Assembly (NCBI GenBank): GCA_947500385.1
Contig: CANMSA010000015.1
Coordinates: forward strand, 62,001-126,000
DNA from: an uncultured Flavobacteriaceae bacterium
Lineage (GTDB): Bacteria > Bacteroidota > Bacteroidia > Flavobacteriales > Flavobacteriaceae
Length of the DNA stretch: 64,000 nt
Direction of reading: 5' to 3'
Part shown: one piece after another, positions 36,412-44,982 of the stretch
Layout: every line of letters starts with the position of its first letter
Numbering within the stretch: position 1 is the stretch's first letter
The notes under the pieces: generated by a model
Seen by the model: the letters and a program-made list of their open reading frames with translations, nothing else
Database searches by the model: none
Told to the model about the DNA's origin: nothing
Translations under genes and position numbers: made by a program

Positions 36412-38736
36412 TTACAGTACTTCTAGTTTCGCGAAGCGCAACAATAGTTTTTTTATATCTCCTTTTTCAAACTGAATTTCTGCTTTTTTGTCATTTCCAA
36501 CGCCTTCTATTTTCAACACTTTGCCCCGGCCAAAACGCGTATGATTTACCAAGGAGCCTTCCTCCAAATTGGAATCCACAACATTCGTATTGCCGACTGG
36601 TTTCGAAAGTTCGGGCTTTAGTTTACGCAGCTTCCGTAGTTGTGTTTCACTTGGTTTCAACACACTTGGCGGGGTGCCTTTTACAGGTTTCGTCTGGCGT
36701 AGTTTACTCTTGTCGACTTCTCCAAAAATATCGGAATCTATAAGCGGTTTGTAACGATATCCCGCGTCTAAAGGAGTAAGGTTTTCCACATATTTTTCAT
36801 CAATTTCTTCCAAGAACCTACTGGGTTCGGCATCGATCAACTTCCCCCATCGATAGCGGTTTTGGGTATACGTAAGATACGCTTGTTTTTCGGCCCTGGT
36901 CAGTGCTACATAAAACAACCTACGTTCTTCTTCCAATTCACTGCGGGTGTTCATGCTCATTCCTGAAGGAAAAAGATCTTCTTCCATTCCCACAATATAC
37001 ACATGGGGAAATTCGAGCCCTTTGGCCAAATGAATGGTCATAAGCGCCACACGATCATCATCTCCCGTGTCTTTATCAAGGTCCGTTGCCAATGCCACAT
37101 CTTCCAAAAACTCCCCGATATCACCCTTGGCGTCCGCCAATTCTTTCTGCCCCTCCACGAAGTCTTTGATGCCGTTCAATAGTTCTTCGATATTCTCCAT
37201 GCGAGCGATTCCCTCTGGAGTGCCGTCTTTTTTAAATTCCAGTAAAATCCCGGTTTTTTTAGCAACATGTTCGGCCAAGGCAAAGGCGTCGGCCCCTTCG
37301 TTCATGATTTGAAAACTCTTGATCATGGTTACAAAGTCCCGTAGTTTGTTCTTGGTGCCAGAATTGATATTTAATTCAATTCGATCCAAATTTTCGATCA
37401 CTTCAAAGATCGACCTGCCATAGTGGTTGGCGGCTACGACCAACTTATCGATAGTCGTCTGGCCGATACCCCTTGCCGGGAAATTGATAATTCTTTTTAA
37501 CGCCTCCTCATCTTTGGAGTTGATGACCAATCGCAGATAACTCAAAACATCTTTGATCTCCTTACGCTGATAAAAAGAAAGTCCGCCATAAATGCGATAC
37601 GGAATATCTCTTTTGCGCAATGCATCTTCTATAGATCTAGATTGTGAATTGGTTCGGTATAAAACCGCAAACTGGCCATTGGCCATTTGATGCTGCATGC
37701 GATTTTCCCAGATAGAGTTGGCGACGTACCTACCCTCCTCCGCATCCGTGGGGCTGCGATGTACTTTTATGAGCGGACCATCATCATTCGCGGTCCAAAC
37801 CACTTTCTCCAATTGGTTTTTATTCTTTGCAATAATCGAGTTGGCAGCATTTACAATGTTCTTGGTCGATCGATAGTTCTGTTCCAAGCGGTACATACCC
37901 ACATTCTCGTAATCGCGCTGAAAATTGAGGATGTTACTAATATTCGCCCCGCGGAACGAATAAATACTCTGCGCATCGTCCCCTACTACACAAATATTAT
38001 GATAACGATCTGCGAGTGCTTTTACGATCAAATATTGCGAATGATTGGTATCCTGATACTCATCGACCAATATATATCGAAAACGGTCTTGATATTTCAT
38101 CAGTACTTCAGGAAACCTGTTCAAAAGTTCATTGGTTCGCAATAATAGATCATCAAAATCCATCGCGCCGGCCTTGAAACAACGGTCTACGTAATTTTGG
38201 TAAATATCCCCCATTCTGGGACGCTTTGCCATCGCATCGGCCTCGACCAGTTCTGGATTGTTAAAATAGGCTTTTACGGTAATGAGACTATTTTTATAGG
38301 ACGAGATTCGGTTCTGTACCTGTTTGTATTTGTAGATATCCTTATCCAACCCCATTTCTTTGATAATCGAAGCAATCAACCGCTGGGAATCCTGTGTATC
38401 GTAAATAGTAAAATTGCTCGGAAACCCTAACTTGTCCCCATCATACCGCAGCAGCTTTGCAAAAACCGAGTGAAATGTGCCCATCCAAAGGTTTTTCGTC
38501 TCTGAAACCCCCACAATATCTGCAATACGTTTCTTCATCTCACGTGCTGCCTTATTCGTAAAGGTCAATGCTAAAATATTGAACGAGTCTACCCCTTGCG
38601 CCATTAAATGGGCTATTCGAAAGGTTAGTACACGTGTTTTACCGGAACCCGCCCCGGCAATGACCATAAGCGGACCATCTTTATGTAATACAGGTGCCTT
38701 TTGGGCATCATTCAATCCATCTATAAAGCTACTCAA
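36412..38736 (-). CDS. UvrD/PcrA-family superfamily 1 DNA helicase
   Basis: A 774-residue helicase with motif Q/I (Walker A AGAGSGKT at 27-34), motif II (ILVDEYQDTN), motif III (VVGDDAQSIYSFRGA), motif IV (RLEQNYRST), motif V (MTIHLAKGLEFPHVYIVGMEED, core given) and motif VI (LFYVALTRAEK). The last 50 residues are the Tudor-like tail with NHTRFGRGKVL. It unwinds DNA 3'-5' in repair and replication. The tail resembles the N terminus of the unknown gene at 5114. Confidence 0.93.
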   Translation of the reverse strand: MSSFIDGLNDAQKAPVLHKDGPLMVIAGAGSGKTRVLTFRIAHLMAQGVDSFNILALTFTNKAAREMKKRIADIVGVSETKNLWMGTFHSVFAKLLRYDGDKLGFPSNFTIYDTQDSQRLIASIIKEMGLDKDIYKYKQVQNRISSYKNSLITVKAYFNNPELVEADAMAKRPRMGDIYQNYVDRCFKAGAMDFDDLLLRTNELLNRFPEVLMKYQDRFRYILVDEYQDTNHSQYLIVKALADRYHNICVVGDDAQSIYSFRGANISNILNFQRDYENVGMYRLEQNYRSTKNIVNAANSIIAKNKNQLEKVVWTANDDGPLIKVHRSPTDAEEGRYVANSIWENRMQHQMANGQFAVLYRTNSQSRSIEDALRKRDIPYRIYGGLSFYQRKEIKDVLSYLRLVINSKDEEALKRIINFPARGIGQTTIDKLVVAANHYGRSIFEVIENLDRIELNINSGTKNKLRDFVTMIKSFQIMNEGADAFALAEHVAKKTGILLEFKKDGTPEGIARMENIEELLNGIKDFVEGQKELADAKGDIGEFLEDVALATDLDKDTGDDDRVALMTIHLAKGLEFPHVYIVGMEEDLFPSGMSMNTRSELEEERRLFYVALTRAEKQAYLTYTQNRYRWGKLIDAEPSRFLEEIDEKYVENLTPLDAGYRYKPLIDSDIFGEVDKSKLRQTKPVKGTPPSVLKPSETQLRKLRKLKPELSKPVGNTNVVDSNLEEGSLVNHTRFGRGKVLKIEGVGNDKKAEIQFEKGDIKKLLLRFAKLEVL

Positions 38737-38951
38737 ATCGTATTGTATTAGGTATTATCGATATCGGGCAAAGGAATTTTAAAATCGAATTATAGGTTCA
38801 ACTGTGTTTTTTCAAATTCTACATCCTTCCTTCTTCTAACTTGTGAAATTAGCGATAATTGCGGGCTTAGTGAAATGATGCGAAGCATAATTATAAACAA
38901 TAACTGGTGGTTCTCTTGATTTTGGATATATTTAGGGATCAAACCGATCAA

Positions 38952-39497
38952 ATGGGTATAATGCTGCGCTTTTTTGTGATTTTAGGACTCTCGCTTCTTC
39001 CGTGCGTTGCTGCCGCGCAGGACAAGGCTGCAGGGCCCATCATTCCCGATTTTGGGAAAGTATATCGGGTAGAGAACGCCGATTTGAAAGTGGATGCCGA
39101 TAAAGAATACAAAGCTGTTTTTGATATAATGAATTCCCCGGAGTCCCACGACGCTTTAAATCGCACCATTGAAACCGCTGCGCGCTTCTTAAATATGCAC
39201 GCACAGCGTGGTGTTCCTGCTGCAAGGCTAAAAGTAGCCTTGGTGGTTCACAATAAGGCCTCTAAAGATGTCATGAACAATACCGCTTATCAAAAAAGAT
39301 ATGGCACCGATAACCCCAATCAGGAATTGATACAGGCGCTTATGGCGGCAGGTGTTGAAATCGTTTTCTGCGGACAATCTTCCCATGCAAGGGAGATTCC
39401 CAAAGAAATGATGATTGAAGGGGTACAATTGTCCTTATCCGCAATGACCGCTTTGATTCACTTTCAAGATGAAAATTATAGATTAATCAAGTTTTAA
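38952..39497 (+). CDS. Secreted DsrE-family protein
   Basis: A 181-residue protein with a signal peptide (ending VAAAQ at about residue 22). The mature part has the DsrE/DsrF-like fold: LKVALVVHNKASKDVM, LIQALMAAGVEIVFCGQSS with the conserved cysteine of sulfur-relay relatives, and a C-terminal strand ending FQDENYRLIKF. This subgroup is secreted and common in Flavobacteriaceae; no activity is known. ATG at 38961 would also give a good signal. Eleven bp before the M20 gene, so likely cotranscribed. Confidence 0.8.
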   Translation: MGIMLRFFVILGLSLLPCVAAAQDKAAGPIIPDFGKVYRVENADLKVDADKEYKAVFDIMNSPESHDALNRTIETAARFLNMHAQRGVPAARLKVALVVHNKASKDVMNNTAYQKRYGTDNPNQELIQALMAAGVEIVFCGQSSHAREIPKEMMIEGVQLSLSAMTALIHFQDENYRLIKF

Positions 39498-39507
39498 ATT
39501 AATACCT

Positions 39508-40782
39508 ATGAAGTATCTGTTAATACCGACCCTACTATGTTTTGTCTTCGCTGTTCAAGCGCAGGGACCCAATTTAGAAAAAGACTATGGCGCGGTTGAA
39601 AATAAAGTAATTGAGTGGCGCAGGGAAATACACCAAAACCCCGAATTGGGGAATCGAGAATTCAAAACGGCCGAAAAGATTGCCAAACATTTAAAATCAT
39701 TGGGCATTGAAGTGCAGACGGGTGTTGCCCATACAGGCGTTGTGGGCTTATTGAAGGGCGCAATGCCGGGGAAGGTCGTAGCTTTACGAGCCGATATTGA
39801 TGCACTTCCGGTTACGGAACGGAATGACTTGCCATTTAAATCGACCGTTACCTCTGAATTCCTTGGAGAAAAAGTTGGCGTGATGCATGCCTGTGGTCAT
39901 GATACCCACACTGCCATTTTGATGGGTGTGGCCGAAGTACTATCCAAAAATAAGGATAAGATCAAAGGCACCGTTAAATTCATATTTCAACCGGCGGAAG
40001 AAGGACCGCCACCTGGAGAAGAAGGCGGAGCCTTGTTGATGGTGAAGGAAGGCGTGATGGAAAACCCGAAAGTGGATGCTATTTTTGGTCTTCACATTAA
40101 TTCGCAAACGCCGGTCGGGGTCATTCGTTACAAATCTGGCGGTACCATGGCGGCTGCCCAAAGCTTTACCATCAAGGTAAAGGGCAAACAAAGTCATGGA
40201 TCACAACCGTGGTCGGGTGTTGATCCTATTTTGATAAGTGCCAAAATCATCGATGGACTGCAGACGATTATCAGTCGAGAAGCAAATCTTACCAATGAGG
40301 CAGCGGTGATCACGGTAGGTAAGATAAAAAGCGGCGTACGTTTTAATATTATCCCGGAAAGTGCAGAAATGATCGGTACTATCCGTACGTTGGATTATGA
40401 TATGAAAGACCATATTAATAAACGAATGGTCGAAATGGTCGCCGATATCGCAAAAGCATATGGGGGCGAGGCTACCTGTGAAATTCGTGAGGCCACTGAA
40501 ATCACCTATAACGAACCGGCTTTGGTAGACCAAATGTTGCCGACCATACAGCGGGTTGCGGGCGCGGCAAATGTAAAAACACAAAAAGCGATTACCGGCG
40601 CTGAAGACTTTTCCTATTTTCAAAAAGAAGCTCCCGGTTTTTTCTTCTTTTTAGGAGGGATGACGCCCGGGACAACGGAATCTTTTCCGCATCATACCCC
40701 GGATTTTAAAATTGATGATAGCGGCCTCTTATTAGGCGTAAAAACACTTACCGAGATGAGCTTGGACTATTTAAACCAATAA
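39508..40782 (+). CDS. Secreted M20-family amidohydrolase
   Basis: A 424-residue protein with signal peptide (1-19, ending VQAQ). The metal site is visible as HACGHDTH (127-134), QPAEEGPPPGEEG (glutamates near 165) and a late HHTPDF. The IHQNPELGNREF start is typical of hippurate hydrolase/N-acyl amino acid amidohydrolases in the M20D group. It hydrolyses an N-acyl amino acid or similar amide in the periplasm. Downstream of a DsrE-type gene by 10 bp. Confidence 0.9.
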   Translation: MKYLLIPTLLCFVFAVQAQGPNLEKDYGAVENKVIEWRREIHQNPELGNREFKTAEKIAKHLKSLGIEVQTGVAHTGVVGLLKGAMPGKVVALRADIDALPVTERNDLPFKSTVTSEFLGEKVGVMHACGHDTHTAILMGVAEVLSKNKDKIKGTVKFIFQPAEEGPPPGEEGGALLMVKEGVMENPKVDAIFGLHINSQTPVGVIRYKSGGTMAAAQSFTIKVKGKQSHGSQPWSGVDPILISAKIIDGLQTIISREANLTNEAAVITVGKIKSGVRFNIIPESAEMIGTIRTLDYDMKDHINKRMVEMVADIAKAYGGEATCEIREATEITYNEPALVDQMLPTIQRVAGAANVKTQKAITGAEDFSYFQKEAPGFFFFLGGMTPGTTESFPHHTPDFKIDDSGLLLGVKTLTEMSLDYLNQ

Positions 40783-40869
40783 GTGCAATATTGGCACCTA
40801 ATAGTTGCGGGATGTAAGTCATACTGCATCTTTTAGACACTTTTTATAGTAACCCATATAGAAAAAGCA

Positions 40870-42441
40870 ATGGATCACTTTCTTTCCCTCCTTTCTATGG
40901 TGCCCTGGTGGGCATGGATTTTGGTAGTTTTAGTACTCGTGGCAATTCGCGATGTCTTCTTTCAAAAATCGCATACAATTTCGCACAACTACCCTATTGT
41001 TGGACATTTACGGTATTGGCTGGAAAGTATTGGTCCGGAAATGCGACAGTATTTTGTAGCAAATAATAGAGAGGAACTTCCATTTAATCGCATCGAAAGG
41101 GGGTGGATTTACGCCTCTGCCAAAAAAGAGAATAACTATGAAGGTTTTGGCACCGACCGCGATATTTATGCCCACCAGCATATTTTTATTAAAAATCAGA
41201 TGATGGGGTATCAGTTGTCTGATGAACATCCAAACAAAACTGATACTTCTTTCCTTCCCTGTGCCAAGGTCATCGGGGCCTATAACAAACGTAAAAAGCC
41301 GTATCGTCCTGCCTCGGTCATCAATGTATCCGCCATGAGTTTTGGCTCGTTGTCAGCTGCTGCGGTGGAGTCTTTGAATAAAGGAGTCGCTAAGTCGCAA
41401 GCATATCACAATACGGGCGAAGGAGGCCTTTCACCTTATCACAAACAAGGAGGCGATGTCGTTTTTCACTTTGGAACAGGTTATTTCGGCGTACGCACCG
41501 GTGACGGTAATTTCTCGATGGAAAAAATGAAAAAGTTGGTTGCTGAAAACCCTTGTATCAAAGCCATCGAAATAAAATTATCGCAAGGGGCAAAACCAGG
41601 AAAAGGCGGCGTATTGCCCGGCGCTAAAATCACTCCGGAGATTGCAGAAATCAGAGGCGTAGAAGTCGGTAAAGATGTACTTTCACCTGCGACTCACAAA
41701 GCATTTAGCACTGTTTCAGAACTTTTGGAACTCATAGAGGCCATTGCGGATGAAACCGGATTACCAGTAGGCATCAAGGGTGCAATCGGGAAATTAGATC
41801 AATGGGAAGAGTTAGCGGATAAAATGGTGGCTAGTGGGAAAGGACCGGACTTTATTGCCGTAGATGGCGGCGAAGGTGGTACTGGGGCTGCTCCCCCATC
41901 ATTCGCCGATCATGTTTCGTTGCCATGGATTTATGGCTTCTCCAATCTCTACAAGGTCTTTCAACGACGCAAACTTACAGAGCGCATTGTTTTTATTGGC
42001 AGTGGTAAACTAGGGTTTCCTGCTAAGGCGGCAATGGCATTTGCCATGGGGGTGGATTGTATCAATGTTGCGCGGGAGGCAATGATGAGTATTGGATGTA
42101 TACAAGCGCAGGTGTGTCATACGAACAAATGTCCGGCTGGCATCGCAACCCAAAACAAATGGCGGCAAAAAGGGATTAGCATTCCGTTAAAATCGGATCG
42201 TTTGTCACAGTACTTTAAAACGTTCCGAAAAGAGTTTTTAGAAATCACCCATGCCGCCGGTTACGAACATCCGTGCCAATTTACGATGAAAGATATACAG
42301 GTGAACGTTGACGATGTTGATTTCAATAGGGATCTGAAGACCTGCTACGGTTATGAAAAAACACCGGTTTCCTTCGAATCGGTTACAAAACTCTATGAGT
42401 GCGTACACCTTGGGGGAAAGGATTTCCAAAAAACTTCTTAA
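40870..42441 (+). CDS. Stand-alone FMN-binding glutamate synthase-like protein
   Basis: A 523-residue protein. One or two hydrophobic helices at the N terminus (about 5-27) are followed by the GltS FMN domain: NVSAMSFGSLSAAAVESLN, NTGEGGLSPYH, KLSQGAKPGKGG-like IEIKLSQGAKPG, VDGGEGGTGAAPPSFADHVSLP (core GGEGGTGAA) and the cluster CHTNKCPAGIATQ. Such stand-alone proteins lack the glutaminase and are common in bacteria; their electron partner and product are unknown. The N-terminal helix suggests membrane attachment. Own transcript likely. Confidence 0.85.
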   Translation: MDHFLSLLSMVPWWAWILVVLVLVAIRDVFFQKSHTISHNYPIVGHLRYWLESIGPEMRQYFVANNREELPFNRIERGWIYASAKKENNYEGFGTDRDIYAHQHIFIKNQMMGYQLSDEHPNKTDTSFLPCAKVIGAYNKRKKPYRPASVINVSAMSFGSLSAAAVESLNKGVAKSQAYHNTGEGGLSPYHKQGGDVVFHFGTGYFGVRTGDGNFSMEKMKKLVAENPCIKAIEIKLSQGAKPGKGGVLPGAKITPEIAEIRGVEVGKDVLSPATHKAFSTVSELLELIEAIADETGLPVGIKGAIGKLDQWEELADKMVASGKGPDFIAVDGGEGGTGAAPPSFADHVSLPWIYGFSNLYKVFQRRKLTERIVFIGSGKLGFPAKAAMAFAMGVDCINVAREAMMSIGCIQAQVCHTNKCPAGIATQNKWRQKGISIPLKSDRLSQYFKTFRKEFLEITHAAGYEHPCQFTMKDIQVNVDDVDFNRDLKTCYGYEKTPVSFESVTKLYECVHLGGKDFQKTS

Positions 42442-42446
42442 TACCC

Positions 42447-42454
42447 TATTTTTG
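42447..42454 (+). promoter_or_regulatory. -7 box of the OmpA-like paralogue
   Basis: TATTTTTG matches TAnnTTTG fully and lies 38 bp before the ATG at 42493, right after the stop of the glutamate synthase-like gene. Confidence 0.45.
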
Positions 42455-42492
42455 TGCCAAACATTCATTTAGAAATTGCAAAATAGACCCCA

Positions 42493-43263
42493 ATGAAGCG
42501 AACTTTACTTCTATTAACACTGTTCTTAGTTACCTATTCTACGGTTCAAGCCCAGAAAAAAAGCGAATTATTTGCTCAAATCGAAGCGTTAAAATCAGAA
42601 CTGGATTCTGTGAACGGTTTGGTTACTACCGCGAGAAAAAATGAAAAAGTAAGCACGGCCCGTGCAGAATCATTTGAAGGCCAGGTGATTGAATTGCAGG
42701 ATGCCAACGCCACCCTGCTGAAAAATTTAACCAGTTTTGCCGAGGTTTCAAATAAGAACTCCGAGAATATTAATAATGTACTCGCAAGCCTGGAAGAGAA
42801 AGAATCTCAGTTAAAAGGCATCAATGATGCGATTGCCAGTAATGATTCAACCGCAATCGTTGCCCTAACGAATGCCAAACAGACCTTAGGGGAGAATGCC
42901 AAAGTTGGGGTTGCCAATGGGGCATTGGTCATTTCTGAAAGCCTCGATATGCTCTTTGGCGGAAGCGCAAATACGACCGTTAATCCCACTGCCGAACCAT
43001 GGATAGGGAAAGTTGCACAGCTATTGAAGGTAAACCCCAGTATGTCGCTAACAGTGGAAGGGCTCAGTATGACCGGGGAGTTGGGTTTGGCCACACAACA
43101 AGCTGCCGCTATCGCTTCGCTCATACAATCAAAATTTGAAATTGATGCAGGCCGTATTATGGTGCAGGGAAAGGATGGCAATTTCAAAGAGGGTATCAAT
43201 TTCAAAATTCACCCCAAGTACAATGAATTTTATGCAATGGTCAAGGGGAATGTGAAAAATTAA
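42493..43263 (+). CDS. Degenerate paralogue of the OmpA lipoprotein
   Basis: A 256-residue secreted protein (signal 1-20, ending VQAQ; no lipobox). Its plan copies the OmpA lipoprotein at 27081: a coiled coil with ENINNVLASLEEKESQLKGINDAI beside that protein's ENLEKSLESLKEKDLTIRKLNDAI (both shortened in matching), a central OmpA-like domain, and the tail KYNEFYAMVKG beside KIDQFYSMIEEG. In this one the peptidoglycan-binding residues are gone: TDD and NRRTRI are replaced by GLSMTGE and GINFKI. It may have kept a structural role. Length slightly shorter than the paralogue. Confidence 0.75.
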   Translation: MKRTLLLLTLFLVTYSTVQAQKKSELFAQIEALKSELDSVNGLVTTARKNEKVSTARAESFEGQVIELQDANATLLKNLTSFAEVSNKNSENINNVLASLEEKESQLKGINDAIASNDSTAIVALTNAKQTLGENAKVGVANGALVISESLDMLFGGSANTTVNPTAEPWIGKVAQLLKVNPSMSLTVEGLSMTGELGLATQQAAAIASLIQSKFEIDAGRIMVQGKDGNFKEGINFKIHPKYNEFYAMVKGNVKN

Positions 43264-43420
43264 AACCAGCACCGTTCTTCAAAATTGGGAATTTTTTGTG
43301 TGGGGCATCCTCTTGGGAAGCCATTTTTGACCGAGAGCATAATTTTTGGTGAAATAGTTCGTTCTAAATCCAGTAACCAAACGAGTACGACCGCTGTTGT
43401 CGGAAACTAAAACCACCAAA

Positions 43421-43939
43421 ATGAAAGGAGAACAAATTCTACAAATGTTCGGATTCTTATTACCCGCTGTTGTCACTGGGGTAGTAGCATTTTATTTCTT
43501 TAAGATGCATACCAAAAATGAGGATGGCAGAAGGCGTTTTCTATTACATAAAGACACTCAGAAAAACACATTACCCATTCGATTACAGGCCTACGAGCGA
43601 ATGGCACTCTTCTTGGAACGTATCGCAATTCCCAGCCTTGTGGTGCGCGTGGCTCCAAAATCTACCAGCAAAAACGATTATGAAAACTTATTGATCAAGA
43701 GCATAGAAACGGAGTTTGACCATAATCTTTCCCAGCAAATCTATATGACAGACGAATGTTGGAATGTAATCAAGGCTGCCAAAAGTGCTACGATTCAAAT
43801 GATTCGTAAGGCCGCCATGAGCGAAACGGATTCTGCCGATAAACTACGGGAAGATGTCCTTACCGAAACCATGGACAAGACCTCCCCTTCCACTACGGCC
43901 CTTTCGTTTGTAAAGAAGGAAATTGGCGATTTGTGGTAA
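43421..43939 (+). CDS. Conserved membrane-anchored protein of Flavobacteriaceae
   Basis: A 172-residue protein with one N-terminal transmembrane helix (LLPAVVTGVVAFYFF, about residues 10-28) and a cytoplasmic helical domain containing LPIRLQAYERMALFLERI and QIYMTDECWNVIKAAKSATI. Such proteins are widespread in Flavobacteriaceae (probably DUF7935) without a known role. The ATG at 43421 is preferred to a TTG at 43397. Located between the OmpA paralogue and a convergent patatin gene. Confidence 0.7.
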   Translation: MKGEQILQMFGFLLPAVVTGVVAFYFFKMHTKNEDGRRRFLLHKDTQKNTLPIRLQAYERMALFLERIAIPSLVVRVAPKSTSKNDYENLLIKSIETEFDHNLSQQIYMTDECWNVIKAAKSATIQMIRKAAMSETDSADKLREDVLTETMDKTSPSTTALSFVKKEIGDLW

Positions 43940-43988
43940 GCACGGTCTCTCTTTAAAAAAGCGTTTTGCATAGCTCGTTAAAAAAAGC

Positions 43989-44903
43989 TTACTCTACTGT
44001 TTCGGGTTCTATCTGATTCAGTTCCACGTTTTTGTGCTTCGCATAGTTGTAGCCACTCTGCCACCACTTGGTCATTTTTTCTTTATCAAACACCAAAGAA
44101 TTGGTGGTTAATACCGTGGGGGTATAGTAAAAGTTGATAATTGCTTCATTATGGCCGGCGACCAACTTCCCTATTCGAATGTTCTGATACTCGATACGGT
44201 CTAGTATAAACTCGAAAATAGTAGTTAAAAGAGAGAAAGGGTTCTTCGAAGGCATTCGGTTTAAGTGGTTTACCTCCGTTTGAAGGATAATTACATCAAT
44301 TTCTGTGGCGCCTCTTTTTACTGCTTCCTCGATTGGGACCATATTTCCCAATCCACCATCCGCATATTCACAACCATTTTTACGCACTAAACTCATAAAA
44401 GGAGCATAGTTACAGGAAATCCAAATCCACTCGCAGAACTCTTCGTATGAAAAATCGTTGATACACTTATACTCGACCTGGTTGAGGGATAGGTTCGAGA
44501 CGGTGACCACAATTTCTTTGGGACCGTTCTTTAGAATATCAAATTCTTCCTCCGTAAAACAATCACGGATTAACGCTAACAGGTTTCTGCTCTCTCCAAA
44601 CGTTTTTTTTCCACGGTAAAAGTTCTTCAAAATGTTCCAATGGTTCATTCCGATGTTGTCAACCCCGTGTTTTCGTTCCACAGTAAAGGGACAATTGCTA
44701 AAAATACTTTTTTGATTTACCGAAGTGTAGACCTTTTTAATCTTCTCTATCTTTTCCAGGGCCAAATGCGAAATCAACAAACTACCGGTAGAAGTGCCTA
44801 TGAACAAGTCATATCGATGTCCTAGTTCTTCCATTAAATATTGCGCTACCCCGCCCGCAAATGAACCCTTGCTACCTCCTCCAGAAATGACCAATGCACG
44901 CAT
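43989..44903 (-). CDS. Patatin-like phospholipase
   Basis: A 304-residue protein with the oxyanion loop SGGGSKGSFAGG (7-18), the nucleophile motif GTSTG (S38) and the catalytic aspartate in ADGGLGN (D182). This Ser-Asp dyad belongs to patatins, which release fatty acids from phospholipids. No signal peptide or membrane helix is seen, so it is probably cytoplasmic. Its neighbours do not hint at a specific lipid. Confidence 0.87.
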   Translation of the reverse strand: MRALVISGGGSKGSFAGGVAQYLMEELGHRYDLFIGTSTGSLLISHLALEKIEKIKKVYTSVNQKSIFSNCPFTVERKHGVDNIGMNHWNILKNFYRGKKTFGESRNLLALIRDCFTEEEFDILKNGPKEIVVTVSNLSLNQVEYKCINDFSYEEFCEWIWISCNYAPFMSLVRKNGCEYADGGLGNMVPIEEAVKRGATEIDVIILQTEVNHLNRMPSKNPFSLLTTIFEFILDRIEYQNIRIGKLVAGHNEAIINFYYTPTVLTTNSLVFDKEKMTKWWQSGYNYAKHKNVELNQIEPETVE

Positions 44904-44982
44904 AATTACTATGTTTTACTCAACGAAGTTGGTTTATACTTTACGATATTTTCATTAAATGTCACCTTTTTAGGGCGCACCT

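Noticed and set aside
43264-43310. AAAATT-GGG-AATTTT stem after the OmpA paralogue as a terminator
   Set aside because: The stem is all A-T and only 6 bp, so it is weak evidence.
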